DNA from: Nitrospirota bacterium
GTDB lineage: Bacteria; Nitrospirota; Leptospirillia; Leptospirillales; Leptospirillaceae
Length of the DNA: 64,000 nt
Assembly (NCBI GenBank): GCA_021785195.1
Contig: JAJYGC010000009.1
Location: forward strand, 248,001 to 312,000
Reading direction: 5' to 3'
The notes under the pieces are model-generated. The model was not told the origin of the DNA. It saw only the letters and a program-made list of their open reading frames with translations, and did not search any database. Positions 52,406 through 61,878 of the stretch are shown piece after piece. Every line of letters begins with the position of its first letter. Positions within the stretch are counted from its first letter, which is position 1. The translations under genes were made by a program, and so were the position numbers.

Positions 52406-54315
52406 TGAATAGCCCCGGGGGTCTCAGGATTGCTGGATTTCATCATGGATTGAAGAATGGCTTGATGGATTGATTCAGCAAGGGGCCTTGAAATGCTGGC
52501 GGCATTCATAATGTCTTCGGGGGAAGCATTCAGGACAGCTTCAATTGAACCGAAATGTCGGATCAATTTCTTTTCCCGGCTTGGACCGATTCCAGGAATT
52601 TCGAGAAGGCGTGATCGTGTGAGCAGCTCGTCCCTGAGTGTCCGATGATAGTGGATGGCAAAGCGATGGGCTTCGTCACGCAGGTGAACGAGTAGATGGG
52701 TTGCCGGGTGATGGGGGGGCAAGATGCGAGGAATATCCTGACCCGGCAAGAATACCCGTTCCATCGTTTTTTTTCGGGTGCGTTCCTTTGCGAGGGAAAT
52801 GACGCATTGGTCTGCCTGAATATGGCCCATCGATTTTAACATGCTAATGCAGGATTTCAGCTGGGCCGGACCTCCGTCAATCACAAGCAGATCTGGAAGG
52901 GGTGTTTCCCGGAACTGCCTTTCCATGACCTCTGCAAGCATCCTGAAATCATCCTGCCCTCGCTCGTATCGGATCCGGAATTTGCGATAAAGTGACTTTT
53001 CGGGCTTTCCACCCTTAAATGTGACAAGAGATGCAACAGGGAGGGAATCTCCAGTATTTGAAATATCCACACAGCATATCGTCTCGGGGCGCACGGGGAG
53101 GTTCAGGAAGAGTCGTACGTCCTCCAGGACCTCTTCAGGGGAATCTTTTCGAAGGTTTCTAGTTCTCAATGCCTCCTCCGCATTTTCCTGGGCGAGCTCC
53201 AGAATCAATTTCTTATCTCCGCGCTGGGGAAAGGTGATACGAACCGTTTCCTCTCCTTTCTTTTCGGACATCCAGGTTAAGGACATAAGCCCCTCTTTCG
53301 TCAGGGCAAAAGGAAGAAGCACCTCTGAGGGAAGGAATGAGGACTCCCTGCCATAAAACTGTTCCAGAAATGCGATAGAAATTTCCTCATCAGTTGCTTC
53401 TTCTATGTTTTTGAGATCGGCTTCCTTTTTCCCGATCAGCAAACCGTTTCTGATATGCAGGACTTCAGCCAAGGCAACGGGTCCCTGTCTAATGATGAAA
53501 ATAGCATCCAGCGGATGGAAAAACGGAAAGGATACAGCTTGCTTCTCCATGACCTTGAGGACACTCTGATAGCGATCCCGGGCCAGTGCGGCTTTTTCAA
53601 ATTCCAGAGCCTTGGCCAACTGGAGCATTTCATCGTGCAGGAGTGTCAGGAGGTCATCGTTCTTTCCCTGAAGGAAAAGGTGGACCCCTGCTGCAACCTT
53701 TCTATACTCCTCAGGAGTGGTAAGTCCCTGACTGCAGGGTCCCAGACAGCGATGAATCTGATACTCCACGCAAGGTCGCTCAAGGGTTGGTGTTTCCAGC
53801 GGGATTCGGCAGGTGGCCAGCGGGAAGACTTTATGGATGAGGCTCAGTGTATCCCTTAGGGCTGAAGGATTGGCGTAGGGACCAAAGTAGAGGCTTCCAT
53901 CCTGTTTGACTCTTCGCGTGATTGATAACCGGGGAAATTTCTCCTTCCAGCTGAGTCTCAGGTAAGGATATGTTTTGTCGTCTCTCAGGAGGACGTTGTA
54001 TCGTGGCCGATGGTGCTTGATCAGGGTATTTTCGAGAATGAGTGCATCCAGCTCACTCTTGGTGCGGATAATTTCGACGTCATGAATATGGGAGACTAGC
54101 ATGGCAATCCGTCCTGACCGTGGTCTGGATTCCTGGAAGTATGAGCGGACCCGATCTTTCAGGCTTCTGGATTTTCCAACATAAAGGATCTCCCCTTCAG
54201 CGTTTTTCATCAGGTAGACCCCCGGTTCTTCTGGAAATCCTTTGATTCGTTCAGGAAGTCCATCGCGGGAAGGACTGCTAGGATTGTCAGGGAATGAGGA
54301 TTTTTCTTTTTGCAC
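52402..54315 (-). CDS. uvrC: Excinuclease ABC subunit UvrC
   Basis: About 637 residues. GIY-YIG domain ('GVYLMKNAEGEILYVGKSRSL'), 'FGPYANPSALRDTL', the Cys-rich 'CRIPLETPTLERPCVEYQIHRCLGPC' region (in fragments), UVR motif ('LAKALEFEKAALARD'), the RNase H-like 3' nuclease domain ('CVDISNTG', 'LVIDGGPAQL', 'HRFAIHYHR') and terminal HhH repeats ('LLEIPGIGPSREKKLIRHFG'). I choose GTG 54315 (GGAG 5 nt upstream) because the listed ATG 54348 lies inside a TATAAT promoter element. The pseudo-AAA membrane gene follows by ATGA overlap. Confidence 0.94.
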   Translation of the reverse strand: MQKEKSSFPDNPSSPSRDGLPERIKGFPEEPGVYLMKNAEGEILYVGKSRSLKDRVRSYFQESRPRSGRIAMLVSHIHDVEIIRTKSELDALILENTLIKHHRPRYNVLLRDDKTYPYLRLSWKEKFPRLSITRRVKQDGSLYFGPYANPSALRDTLSLIHKVFPLATCRIPLETPTLERPCVEYQIHRCLGPCSQGLTTPEEYRKVAAGVHLFLQGKNDDLLTLLHDEMLQLAKALEFEKAALARDRYQSVLKVMEKQAVSFPFFHPLDAIFIIRQGPVALAEVLHIRNGLLIGKKEADLKNIEEATDEEISIAFLEQFYGRESSFLPSEVLLPFALTKEGLMSLTWMSEKKGEETVRITFPQRGDKKLILELAQENAEEALRTRNLRKDSPEEVLEDVRLFLNLPVRPETICCVDISNTGDSLPVASLVTFKGGKPEKSLYRKFRIRYERGQDDFRMLAEVMERQFRETPLPDLLVIDGGPAQLKSCISMLKSMGHIQADQCVISLAKERTRKKTMERVFLPGQDIPRILPPHHPATHLLVHLRDEAHRFAIHYHRTLRDELLTRSRLLEIPGIGPSREKKLIRHFGSIEAVLNASPEDIMNAASISRPLAESIHQAILQSMMKSSNPETPGAIQ

Positions 54316-54346
54316 AAAAACTCCATTGAGAGAGTTAACTGTGTCC

Positions 54347-54352
54347 ATTATA
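54347..54352 (-). promoter_or_regulatory. Consensus -10 element of the uvrC operon
   Basis: A perfect TATAAT on the minus strand whose last three bases with the next one form the listed uvrC ATG. The -35 is weak (TGCATT at 18 nt). A start point about 7 nt downstream would exclude ATG 54348 as start codon and favour GTG 54315. Confidence 0.55.
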
Positions 54353-54405
54353 CTACGCGTATGGGTTTTTAATGCAGTTTTTTGAACTCCTAGTAGGGTG
54401 GTGTC

Positions 54406-54660
54406 ATGGGTGATTCATTGAAAAATCCTGGGAGTCCAGGATCCGAGTCAGGTCAATCGGAACCGGACGAAGAAGGAGGAATGACCCTTACGGACTGGCT
54501 GAGGGTGATTCTGTATTTTATTTTGGGCCTCTTTTTGCTGTTTGTGTTTTTCTACATGATTGTTGCTGGACCGAAAGCCGCACTGATCGCAGGGGTTTCT
54601 CTCCTGGTCGGAATCGTTTTATGGGTTGTTTTCAGGTATGTCTTGAAAGAGATCGCTTGA
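54406..54660 (+). CDS. Small membrane protein
   Basis: An 84-residue protein. A Gly/Ser/Glu-rich soluble N-terminus (~25 residues) precedes two close TM helices ('VILYFILGLFLLFVFFYMIV' and 'AALIAGVSLLVGIVLWVVF') and a basic end. ATG 54406 has AGGGTGG upstream. Divergent from uvrC and 39 nt before aroE on the same strand. No family recognised. Confidence 0.7.
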   Translation: MGDSLKNPGSPGSESGQSEPDEEGGMTLTDWLRVILYFILGLFLLFVFFYMIVAGPKAALIAGVSLLVGIVLWVVFRYVLKEIA

Positions 54661-54699
54661 TTTATTTGATCTGCAGGGTCAACGGAAAAGAGGAATAGA

Positions 54700-55572
54700 A
54701 TGAAGCGCCTCTATGGCATTATAGGTTTTCCTGTGGCTCATTCGCTTTCTCCCGTTTTTCAGCAGACGGCTTTTGACTTATCGGGATTGGATGCGGCCTA
54801 CGTCCCTTTTGCCATTCCCCCGGAATCATTGCAGGAAGGACTGAAAGCCCTAGATCTTTTGGGGGTATCCGGATTCAATGTCACGCTTCCCCATAAAGAG
54901 GCAGTCTTTTCCTGGGTCAATGACCTGGACCCGATAGCCCGAAAAGTCGGATCAGTCAACACCGTTGTTCGGAGAACAGAGGGGTGGTTTGGGGCAAACA
55001 CTGACGTGCCAGGGTTTTGTTCGGCTTTAAAATGCTTTTTGGAACGATCAGTTGGATCTGAGATTAAATACCCCCTTGTTTTGGGAGCGGGCGGGTCGGC
55101 CAGAAGTGTGGTAACGGGTCTTTGTGAGATGGGGTTTTCGTCTTTTACAATCGTGAACAGGAGTCGGGGCAGAGCGGAATCATTGGTGGAGTGTTTTCGA
55201 CGGAATGGAATGATTCATGCTGTGGAAGTTCTGGACTTTGAGGAGTTCAGCCGCTGGGACCCCAACGGAATTGATCTTGTCATCAATACACTGTCCCGTG
55301 ATGCCTTTCGGGAAAGGTTTTCCCTTCTCGATCGCACTGATCTTGTTGGGGTGAAGGGGTTCTATGACCTTTCCTACGAGCTGGATGGAAGCCTGACCCC
55401 ATTTCTGAAGAAAGGGGAGAAAGATGGTATTCCGGTCGAAGATGGTATCGGGATGCTGTTGGAACAGGGAGCCCTATCTTTTGAATGGTGGACCGGATTG
55501 CAAGCTCCTCGCCGGGAAATGGCAGACTCCCTTTACAGACGAACGGTCAAAAAGGTCACTCCTCTCCAATAG
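54700..55572 (+). CDS. aroE: Shikimate dehydrogenase
   Basis: A 290-residue NADPH enzyme of aromatic amino acid synthesis. The substrate site 'GFPVAHSLSPVFQQ' and 'NVTLPHKEAV' (catalytic Lys) is in the N-terminal domain, with 'NTVVRRTEGWFGANTDVPGF' following. The nucleotide-binding domain has 'VLGAGGSARSVV' and the NADP-type 'NRSRGRAESL'. 'LLEQGALSFEWWTG' is the usual helix end. GAGGA precedes ATG 54700. Its 3' end overlaps the convergent ftsY stop by 17 nt. Confidence 0.94.
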   Translation: MKRLYGIIGFPVAHSLSPVFQQTAFDLSGLDAAYVPFAIPPESLQEGLKALDLLGVSGFNVTLPHKEAVFSWVNDLDPIARKVGSVNTVVRRTEGWFGANTDVPGFCSALKCFLERSVGSEIKYPLVLGAGGSARSVVTGLCEMGFSSFTIVNRSRGRAESLVECFRRNGMIHAVEVLDFEEFSRWDPNGIDLVINTLSRDAFRERFSLLDRTDLVGVKGFYDLSYELDGSLTPFLKKGEKDGIPVEDGIGMLLEQGALSFEWWTGLQAPRREMADSLYRRTVKKVTPLQ

Positions 55573-56488
55573 GGGGATTCGGCCGGATTAGGGCCTTCGC
55601 GAATAAGACCGGATCAAACTCCAACAGGTCTTCTTTTTGCTCCCCCACTCCGATAAATCTGACGGGCAACCGGTTTTTTCGTGCCAGATTAACTGCGATT
55701 CCCCCTTTTGATGTTCCATCCAGTTTTGTCAGGATCATTCCGGTAAGAGGGATGACTTTTTGGAAATGTTCGATCTGGCTCATTGTGTTCTGTCCCAGTG
55801 TCGCATCCAACACGATCAACGATTCAAATGGGCTATCTCCAAGTTCTCTTTTGATCAGTCCGTAAACTTTTCCCAATTCAGCCATCAGGTTGTGCTTTGT
55901 TTGAAGGCGTCCTGCTGTGTCGATGATGGCAACGTCAATTTTTCTTGCAATAGCGGCTTTTACCGTATCAAACGCCACTGCCCCCGGGTCAGCTCCCTCT
56001 TTTTGATGTACCACTGGAATATCCAGTTTTTCTCCCCAAAGGCGCAGCTGTTGAACGGCTGCAGCCCGGAATGTATCTGCCGCACCAAGGATGACAGTCT
56101 TCCCCCGATTTTTAAAATAATAGGCAAGTTTTCCCGAAGTGGTGGTTTTTCCGACTCCATTTACCCCGACCATCAGTAGAATGATGGGGGTTTGATCCGG
56201 TTGTTCGGTCCATTTTGGAGGATCAAGTGGAAAAAAGCTTGCAATCCTTTCCTCCAGAAACAGAAGGGGAGCAGATTGATCTGACAAATCAGCTGTTTTT
56301 TCCCATTCTTTAAGGTCTGCGATGAGCAGGGAAGATTGGGCGGGACCGACATCGGACGACAATAGAAGATCTTCTAGATCGGCATAGAAAGTGGGTGTTC
56401 GCCCCTTCTGGAACAGGGATGCCAGACCGCTTCCGAGGCGATCCCGGGTTTTTCTCAGTCCTTCTCCAATTTTTTGAAACAGTGACAT
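55556..56488 (-). CDS. ftsY: Signal recognition particle receptor FtsY
   Basis: About 310 residues from ATG 56488; the listed 56533 start reads back into ybeY. The N domain ('FQKIGEGLRKTRDRLG') is followed by the G domain with 'GVNGVGKTTTSGKLAYYF', 'DTFRAAAVQQLRLW', 'DTAGRLQTKHNLMAEL' and 'TKLDGTSKGG'. The acidic membrane-targeting A domain of E. coli FtsY is absent, as in many bacteria with a short amphipathic start. It acts with SRP in co-translational insertion. It follows ybeY with a 4-nt gap. Confidence 0.95.
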   Translation of the reverse strand: MSLFQKIGEGLRKTRDRLGSGLASLFQKGRTPTFYADLEDLLLSSDVGPAQSSLLIADLKEWEKTADLSDQSAPLLFLEERIASFFPLDPPKWTEQPDQTPIILLMVGVNGVGKTTTSGKLAYYFKNRGKTVILGAADTFRAAAVQQLRLWGEKLDIPVVHQKEGADPGAVAFDTVKAAIARKIDVAIIDTAGRLQTKHNLMAELGKVYGLIKRELGDSPFESLIVLDATLGQNTMSQIEHFQKVIPLTGMILTKLDGTSKGGIAVNLARKNRLPVRFIGVGEQKEDLLEFDPVLFAKALIRPNPPIGEE

Positions 56489-56492
56489 TTGT

Positions 56493-57011
56493 CTACTTCT
56501 CCTGTACTTCGGGGACTTTTCCAAAGATATCAATGAGGGCGAGGGGACCTGATTGGTGACGCGGGTGATTGCTAATGGCCCGTTTAAGTCTTTGCGCGAC
56601 CCTTCTTTCGGCGACCCTCATTTCTTCCGCTTCTTTTGCCCCAAGTTCATGATCGTACCCCTGAAGATGACATATGCCATGAATTAAAAGGTTTATCAGT
56701 TCTGACTCAAGTGAAATGCCCTGTTCTATGGCTTGACAATTTGCCCTCTCAACAGAAATAAGGATTTCACCATCTGGAAACGGAATATCGGAGGAGGGGG
56801 AAGGGCCATACTGAAATGAAAGGACGTCAGTAGAAGCATTCTTTCCCCGAAAATCCCGGTTGACTGAACGGATGATCCGATTGTTGACGAAAACAACCCC
56901 GACCCTTTCCTTGCTGGATCCAAGTGCTGACAATACTGTTTCTGCACAAAATGAGAGCCGTTCAAGAGAAACGGGATATTTTCGTTGTCGGTTTTCTAAT
57001 TCAATTGGCAT
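56493..57011 (-). CDS. ybeY: Endoribonuclease YbeY
   Basis: A 172-residue zinc ribonuclease for rRNA maturation and ribosome quality control. The signature 'HGICHLQGYDHE' carries the three zinc His (HxxxHxxxxxH), preceded by 'VNRDFRGKNASTDVLSFQY' (in two parts: NRDFRGK, TDVLSF) and 'GEILISVE'. It lies between pgpH and ftsY in the common phoH-pgpH-ybeY arrangement. Confidence 0.94.
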   Translation of the reverse strand: MPIELENRQRKYPVSLERLSFCAETVLSALGSSKERVGVVFVNNRIIRSVNRDFRGKNASTDVLSFQYGPSPSSDIPFPDGEILISVERANCQAIEQGISLESELINLLIHGICHLQGYDHELGAKEAEEMRVAERRVAQRLKRAISNHPRHQSGPLALIDIFGKVPEVQEK

Positions 57012-57033
57012 TGAAAGATTTCTTCGGCTCCTG

Positions 57034-58677
57034 CTAACCCTTGGGGATGGGAGGTGTTGGGAATGCCTTCGGGTAGGGCACCCTATGATGATAGATGGAA
57101 ACCAGGATGTGGGTAAAGGTATTTCTGATCATTGCGAGGTCTGCCAAGGAGAGGGGGGACTCATCCAGCTGCCCGTCCTTGACAATGTCTGAAAATACGT
57201 CTTCAACCATCCCTTTAATTCTGGCCGGTGTCGGGTGGTGGCGCTGAAGGACACGACCTGATGCTTCTACCGCATCTGCGAGCATGATGATGGCTGTGAT
57301 CTTTGAGTGTGGTTTTGGTCCTGGGTACCTGAAATCGGAATCCTGGGTTGGTTGGCCGGAATCCGGGGCTTGATCAAAAGCCTTACGGTAGAAAAATTGC
57401 ATGAGCCTTGTTCCGTGATGTTCCGGAATCGCTTGGACCACCACTTCCGGTAAATGGAATTTTCGTGCGAGATCCATTCCCCGGCGAACATGGTCAATCA
57501 AAATTATTGCACTCATTCGGGGAGTTAAGAGCTCATGGCGATTGTATGTCGCCTGATTTTCAATAAAGTACTGGGGTCTGTCCATTTTGCCGACATCATG
57601 AAAATAGGCGGAAACCCTGGCGAGCTTGGTATTTTCTCCGATGGAGAGGGCTGCCGCTTCGGAGAGGTAGGAAAGGGCCATGCTGTGCTGGTATGACCCG
57701 GGGGCTTTCCAGTAAAAATCCCTGAGGAGGGGGTGATTGACATCCAGAAGCTCCGTTAAGGACATGTCAGAAAGGATCCCGAACCCTTTTTCAAGAAGGG
57801 GAAGAATAAAAATTGCCGCCAATACGCTGAAGATGCATCCTCCAAGGGAAATCAGGAAAATCCAGAGTGCCGGATAGGGATTCATCGGTTCTTTCCAGAT
57901 GTGGATGACCCCATTTAGGATGTACAAAAATAAACCAGTGGTAATGCCCGCTTGGATAAGGCCCAGTCGCCCCCGGAAAAAAAATGAGGTCTGACTGGCA
58001 AAAAGGGCACTGATTAAAACAAATAGACCAAGCCATGCTGGAGTGGGAGACAGAAGTGAGATGAGGATGCCCATCCCAATGGAGAGCCCTGCCGCCAATC
58101 GCTGCCCGATTAGCAAGGTTCCAAGGACACTGGCTGTAATTGCTGGAAGCACAAGGATCGATGCCTTGATTCCCGAGGAAAGAAGGGTGTCTGGAAGAGA
58201 GTGGAAGATGATGGGCCAGCATCCCAAATCCAGTACGACCGGGACTAGGAGGAGAATGGCCAGTAAGGGAATGCCTTGCTTCTTGTTGATTGATTCGAAT
58301 TCGTTCGGTGACCCATGAATTGCGTCATAGATGGAATATAGGACAAATAGCAGTACCCCGGTCAAAAACACTGCACTGAAGATCAGCTCAACATTGATGG
58401 CAAATGAAGCATGTCCGGATATTTTGGGGAGAAATGGAATGTTTCCCGGGTTTTCACTAGGAAGACCTGGTTTTGTCGCTACAGTTCCGACTTCGTTTTG
58501 AGGGATGAAGAATTTCTCCGGAAATGGCAAATGGACGAGCAGAAGCGATGCGAGCATGATGGCCCCGGAAAGGAGGGCAAACTGCTTATGTTGTTTCGGG
58601 TTTTCCTGGACCCAGTGTTTACGATGGTTTTTCTGGGGAGAAACGCTGTCCCACATCGGAGTTTTCATAACGTTCAT
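57034..58677 (-). CDS. PgpH-type membrane HD phosphohydrolase, short form
   Basis: About 547 residues. The ORF overlaps the end of phoH; Met codons at 58677, 58668 and 58656 are all possible starts. One N-terminal TM helix, only ~55 residues outside, about six to seven further TM helices, then a cytoplasmic HD domain: 'HSMALSYLSEAAA', 'SAYFHDVGKMDRPQYF', 'HVRRGMDLARKF', 'PEHHGT' and 'MLADAVEAS'. Known PgpH proteins hydrolyse c-di-AMP and carry a large extracellular 7TMR-HDED domain of ~250 residues, which is missing here. Genes for phoH and ybeY flank it as usual. Confidence 0.9.
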   Translation of the reverse strand: MNVMKTPMWDSVSPQKNHRKHWVQENPKQHKQFALLSGAIMLASLLLVHLPFPEKFFIPQNEVGTVATKPGLPSENPGNIPFLPKISGHASFAINVELIFSAVFLTGVLLFVLYSIYDAIHGSPNEFESINKKQGIPLLAILLLVPVVLDLGCWPIIFHSLPDTLLSSGIKASILVLPAITASVLGTLLIGQRLAAGLSIGMGILISLLSPTPAWLGLFVLISALFASQTSFFFRGRLGLIQAGITTGLFLYILNGVIHIWKEPMNPYPALWIFLISLGGCIFSVLAAIFILPLLEKGFGILSDMSLTELLDVNHPLLRDFYWKAPGSYQHSMALSYLSEAAALSIGENTKLARVSAYFHDVGKMDRPQYFIENQATYNRHELLTPRMSAIILIDHVRRGMDLARKFHLPEVVVQAIPEHHGTRLMQFFYRKAFDQAPDSGQPTQDSDFRYPGPKPHSKITAIIMLADAVEASGRVLQRHHPTPARIKGMVEDVFSDIVKDGQLDESPLSLADLAMIRNTFTHILVSIYHHRVPYPKAFPTPPIPKG

Positions 58678-59614
58678 AGGCCCTGATAATCTCCTGGACA
58701 AGGCGATGGCGAACAACGTCCACTTCATTGAAGTAAAGGAACCGGATCCCATCGATGTTCTTCAAAATATTCTGGACTTCGATGAGGCCACTTGTCCGGC
58801 CTTGGGGGAGATCAATCTGGGTGACATCTCCTGTAATGACTGCTTTTGAGTTAAAGCCGATCCGGGTGAGAAACATTTTCATCTGTTCAACAGTCGCATT
58901 CTGGGCTTCGTCCAGTATCACAAAAGAATCATTGAGGGTTCGTCCGCGCATGAAGGCAAGCGGTGCTATCTCAATTTCCCGTTTGTCGATCATGCGATTG
59001 ACCTTCTCGACCTCGATCATGTCGAAAAGGGCATCATAAAGGGGACGCAGGTAAGGATTGATCTTCTCTGAAATATCCCCAGGAAGGAATCCAAGCTTTT
59101 CTCCTGCTTCAACAGCTGGACGCACGAGGATAATCCTTCTGAAGGAATGCTTCAGAAGGTGAAAGACGGCCATTGCCATTGCGAGATAAGTTTTTCCCGT
59201 GCCGGCAGGACCGATTCCGAATACGATATCGTAAGACTTGATCGTCTTAATGTAATGAAGTTGGTTCGCTGATTTTGGAAAAATAACCCTTTTGCGACTG
59301 TTGATGGGGATAAACTCTGAAAGCAAATCCCGAAGAGTGATCGTTGGTGATGTTTTTGTCAGTGTGATGGCCTGACGGATCTCTTCTTCTCGAACAGAGT
59401 ACCCCGATGCCATCAGGGAGGCCAGCTCGGTAATGACCTTTTCCCCTTGCAATACATTTTCTCCCTCTCCCGTGGCAATCAGTTGGTGGCCTGTTGCAAT
59501 AAGGCGAATGCCAAATGCCTGTTCGAAGAGGTGAAGGTGATGGTTTTTTTCTCCAAAGAAGGAGACAGCATCAATCCCATCGGGGAGGTCAAAGGTTTTT
59601 TGAATGGGATCCAT
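58619..59614 (-). CDS. PhoH-family ATPase
   Basis: A 331-residue protein with an N-terminal KH-like region and a C-terminal PhoH P-loop domain: 'GIGPAGTGKTYLAMAMAV' (Walker A), 'RPAVEAGEKLGFLPGD', 'FVILDEAQNATVEQM' (Walker B), 'TRIGFNSKAVITGD' and the terminal 'RLVQEIIRAYERYE'. Thought to work with YbeY in RNA metabolism. Its ATG shares one base with the stop of the upstream usp gene (TGATG), and its 3' end overlaps pgpH. Confidence 0.93.
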   Translation of the reverse strand: MDPIQKTFDLPDGIDAVSFFGEKNHHLHLFEQAFGIRLIATGHQLIATGEGENVLQGEKVITELASLMASGYSVREEEIRQAITLTKTSPTITLRDLLSEFIPINSRKRVIFPKSANQLHYIKTIKSYDIVFGIGPAGTGKTYLAMAMAVFHLLKHSFRRIILVRPAVEAGEKLGFLPGDISEKINPYLRPLYDALFDMIEVEKVNRMIDKREIEIAPLAFMRGRTLNDSFVILDEAQNATVEQMKMFLTRIGFNSKAVITGDVTQIDLPQGRTSGLIEVQNILKNIDGIRFLYFNEVDVVRHRLVQEIIRAYERYENSDVGQRFSPEKPS

Positions 59615-60150
59615 CAGGAGTTCGGCCCGGCTTCCTCAGGAATGGAAAGGGATGGGTAGATGTTTGAGGGAGGACTGGTCTTATCGAGATGCTTCATCAG
59701 ACCCTGGTTGATGGCATCGGGTTTCAAGAGGATGACTGGAATGGGTGAATGATGTAACACTGAAGTGGATGTCGAACCCAGCAGGACCCGTCCAAAAATT
59801 CCCTTCCCGTGGGAAAAAATTAAAATCGCATCGGCATTTTTTGCGGCAGAGACCTCAAGAATGGTCTGATCCGGATTTCCCCTGTAAATTCCCGAAGTAA
59901 CAGTGACTCCCTTTCCCGTAAACTGGGATGAGATCTTTTTGACGGCCTGGGCTGCAGCGAGATCGACTTCTCTATAATACTCGGGAGGGATCGGGTATCC
60001 CATCGGAATTTCTTCAAAGAGACTCAAGACGTGAAAAACATGCAGTTCAGAGACCCCAGTGGACAAAATGGAATGTATCAGGCCAATAGCACCCGCATCC
60101 AGAGGGGTTAGATCAGTTGGAAACACAATTGTTTTGAATGGGTTGGACAT
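59614..60150 (-). CDS. Universal stress protein (UspA family)
   Basis: A 178-residue single Usp domain. 'KTIVFPTDLTPLDAGA' opens the fold. The ATP-binding motif Gx2Gx9G(S/T) is present as 'GKGIFGRVLLGSTST', so it belongs to the nucleotide-binding class. A Ser/Pro-rich C-terminal tail of ~25 residues is extra. It is translationally coupled to phoH, which ties it to the phoH-pgpH-ybeY-ftsY run. Confidence 0.9.
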   Translation of the reverse strand: MSNPFKTIVFPTDLTPLDAGAIGLIHSILSTGVSELHVFHVLSLFEEIPMGYPIPPEYYREVDLAAAQAVKKISSQFTGKGVTVTSGIYRGNPDQTILEVSAAKNADAILIFSHGKGIFGRVLLGSTSTSVLHHSPIPVILLKPDAINQGLMKHLDKTSPPSNIYPSLSIPEEAGPNS

Positions 60151-60234
60151 GCATTTCTCTTATCACAATTTTCGGGGAGAATACAATTCCCAAATATTTC
60201 TGACTTCATTGGAATTTTGGGGAGCTCTCGGGAC

Positions 60235-61050
60235 TCACCCCAGCAGGGATTGGCTGATGATCCCTCCCCATCTGTTCAAATCCTGTTGGTATAAAACAAC
60301 AATGATTCCCGCTGCACTCAAGAATGGACCAAATGGAATCTTCAAGGTCCGCCAGGAACCGTTATTTTGTTTCTGATCAAACAGGAGAAGGGCCAGAACG
60401 CTTGTGATTGTTGCGCTGAAAGACGATAAAAGCAGGGTCTGTAGCGTCCCTACTGGACCCACAAATGTTCCAATTGCGCCCAACCAGAAGGCGTCTCCCA
60501 TGCCCATTCCCTGAGGATAGAATGTGGCCAACAACCAAAGTGGAAGAAATCCTGTAAGAAAGCCCAGGACGGATGGCAACAGTCCACCAATGTGGGATTG
60601 AGAAGGCTCCAAAGTGGTCCATGTAAGGGCCAGTCCCATCAATCCTGCAGACCAGGTTAATTTGTGTGGGAGTCGATGGGACCGTAGATCGATCAGGGAG
60701 AGAGGTAATGCAAATGAAAAGAAGGCTAGAAGGAACAGGATTCGTTTTATATCAGGAAAGAGAAGCGGGGTTGCCGAAAAAAGTAGTGCAGTGCAAAATT
60801 CCGAGATAATCGTTTGGGGATCAATGGGGGCCGCACAGTAAACGCAATGCCCCCGATTGAAGATCCAGACTTTGAAGGGAACCAGATCAAGCGCTCCCAG
60901 GGTATGACCGCATGAATTGCAATGGGATCTTGGGAGAAAAATTGATTCCTCTTTTGGAATCCTGTCGACCAGGACCCCAAGAAAACTTCCCCAAATTGAC
61001 CCAAGCAGAAAGAGGCCGCCCTCAATCACGATCCATTCGGAAGAAGTCAT
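60235..61050 (-). CDS. pilD: Type IV prepilin peptidase / leader peptidase
   Basis: About 271 residues (ATG 61050; listed TTG 61056). The N-terminal methyltransferase-type zinc site has both CxxC pairs, 'CNSCGH' and 'CVYCAAP', after 'GSFLGVLVDRIP'. The catalytic aspartates are in 'LIDLRSHRLPH' and 'GMGMGDAFWLGA', and about seven or eight TM helices are visible. It cleaves and N-methylates prepilins or pseudopilins. No pilin gene is adjacent, so it serves a system elsewhere. Confidence 0.93.
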   Translation of the reverse strand: MTSSEWIVIEGGLFLLGSIWGSFLGVLVDRIPKEESIFLPRSHCNSCGHTLGALDLVPFKVWIFNRGHCVYCAAPIDPQTIISEFCTALLFSATPLLFPDIKRILFLLAFFSFALPLSLIDLRSHRLPHKLTWSAGLMGLALTWTTLEPSQSHIGGLLPSVLGFLTGFLPLWLLATFYPQGMGMGDAFWLGAIGTFVGPVGTLQTLLLSSFSATITSVLALLLFDQKQNNGSWRTLKIPFGPFLSAAGIIVVLYQQDLNRWGGIISQSLLG

Positions 61051-61095
61051 TCCCAAGTCTCATGGGCTGAATGGAAAATCTCCGTTTTTCAGTAC

Positions 61096-61425
61096 CTAGG
61101 AATTGGTCGGAAGTGATTCGGACGGTGGTTGGGAAATTTCCTCGGATTGTCCCTGAACAGGTTGGCTTTGCGGCATTGGTTCCTTAAAACGGATCTGGAA
61201 CCCTAGCCGAATCAGGATGTTGATTCGTTCTTTGGTCATTCGATCGCGTTTTTCTTTGGTAGATTTTTTCTTTTCAAGGAGACTATATGAGTTTTTAATA
61301 GTAAAAAGGGCATCTTTGATGACGTCTTTTGTTTCTTCTGTGGACAGGGCTTCGGACTGTTTGTTCAAATCCTCTAGATCAATTTCCGTCCATCGGTCGA
61401 TGTCTACCCACTTAACCAGTGACAT
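61096..61425 (-). CDS. Hypothetical 109-residue protein
   Basis: A soluble, highly charged helical protein ('LEKKKSTKEKRDRMTKERINILIRLG') with a Pro/Gln/Ser-rich tail. AAGGAG lies 8 nt before ATG 61425, which makes it a credible gene. A coiled-coil-like middle is possible. No family recognised. It is just upstream of the prepilin peptidase gene on the same strand (45-nt gap). Confidence 0.65.
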   Translation of the reverse strand: MSLVKWVDIDRWTEIDLEDLNKQSEALSTEETKDVIKDALFTIKNSYSLLEKKKSTKEKRDRMTKERINILIRLGFQIRFKEPMPQSQPVQGQSEEISQPPSESLPTNS

Positions 61426-61878
61426 TTCAAATTCTCCTTGCGGTATTCAAAGTTGGGGGTACTTCCCTATCTTAAACAAATCGTCTGCTTCCGGTTCGGG
61501 AAATTCTAAATCGTTGGGTAGGATCGTTTCAATGGTGCCTGATCTCCACGATTAAAACGCCAGATTCCAGGCCCTTACCATTTTCAACAATGGCTTGAAA
61601 TGTGTTTTTTCAATAGAGCGCTCAACTGTCGGAAGCTGTTGTTTTGAATCTTAAACCTTTTTCCATTATGGGTGGCTGACATGAAATCTACGCAAATTCC
61701 TCGTAACCGGTCCCAAATGGAACAGTTCCAAAAAAGATGGGGGAATGAACAAAAATTAACAGAGCCGAGAGAGAACCTAATTTGCTCATGGTAAATGGGA
61801 TTGGATCGAAGTTTCAACAGGAATGAATACGGAGCAGCTTGTCCTTGCCTGAATGCGAAGAATGAATGCTTAATCCCC
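61426..61878. other. Intergenic gap without a supported gene
   Basis: Between the thioredoxin-fold gene and the 109-residue gene, both on the minus strand. Listed ORFs here are shadows or overlap the thioredoxin gene antisense or out of frame. I see one weak CCATT/AATGG stem and no clear promoter. Confidence 0.4.
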
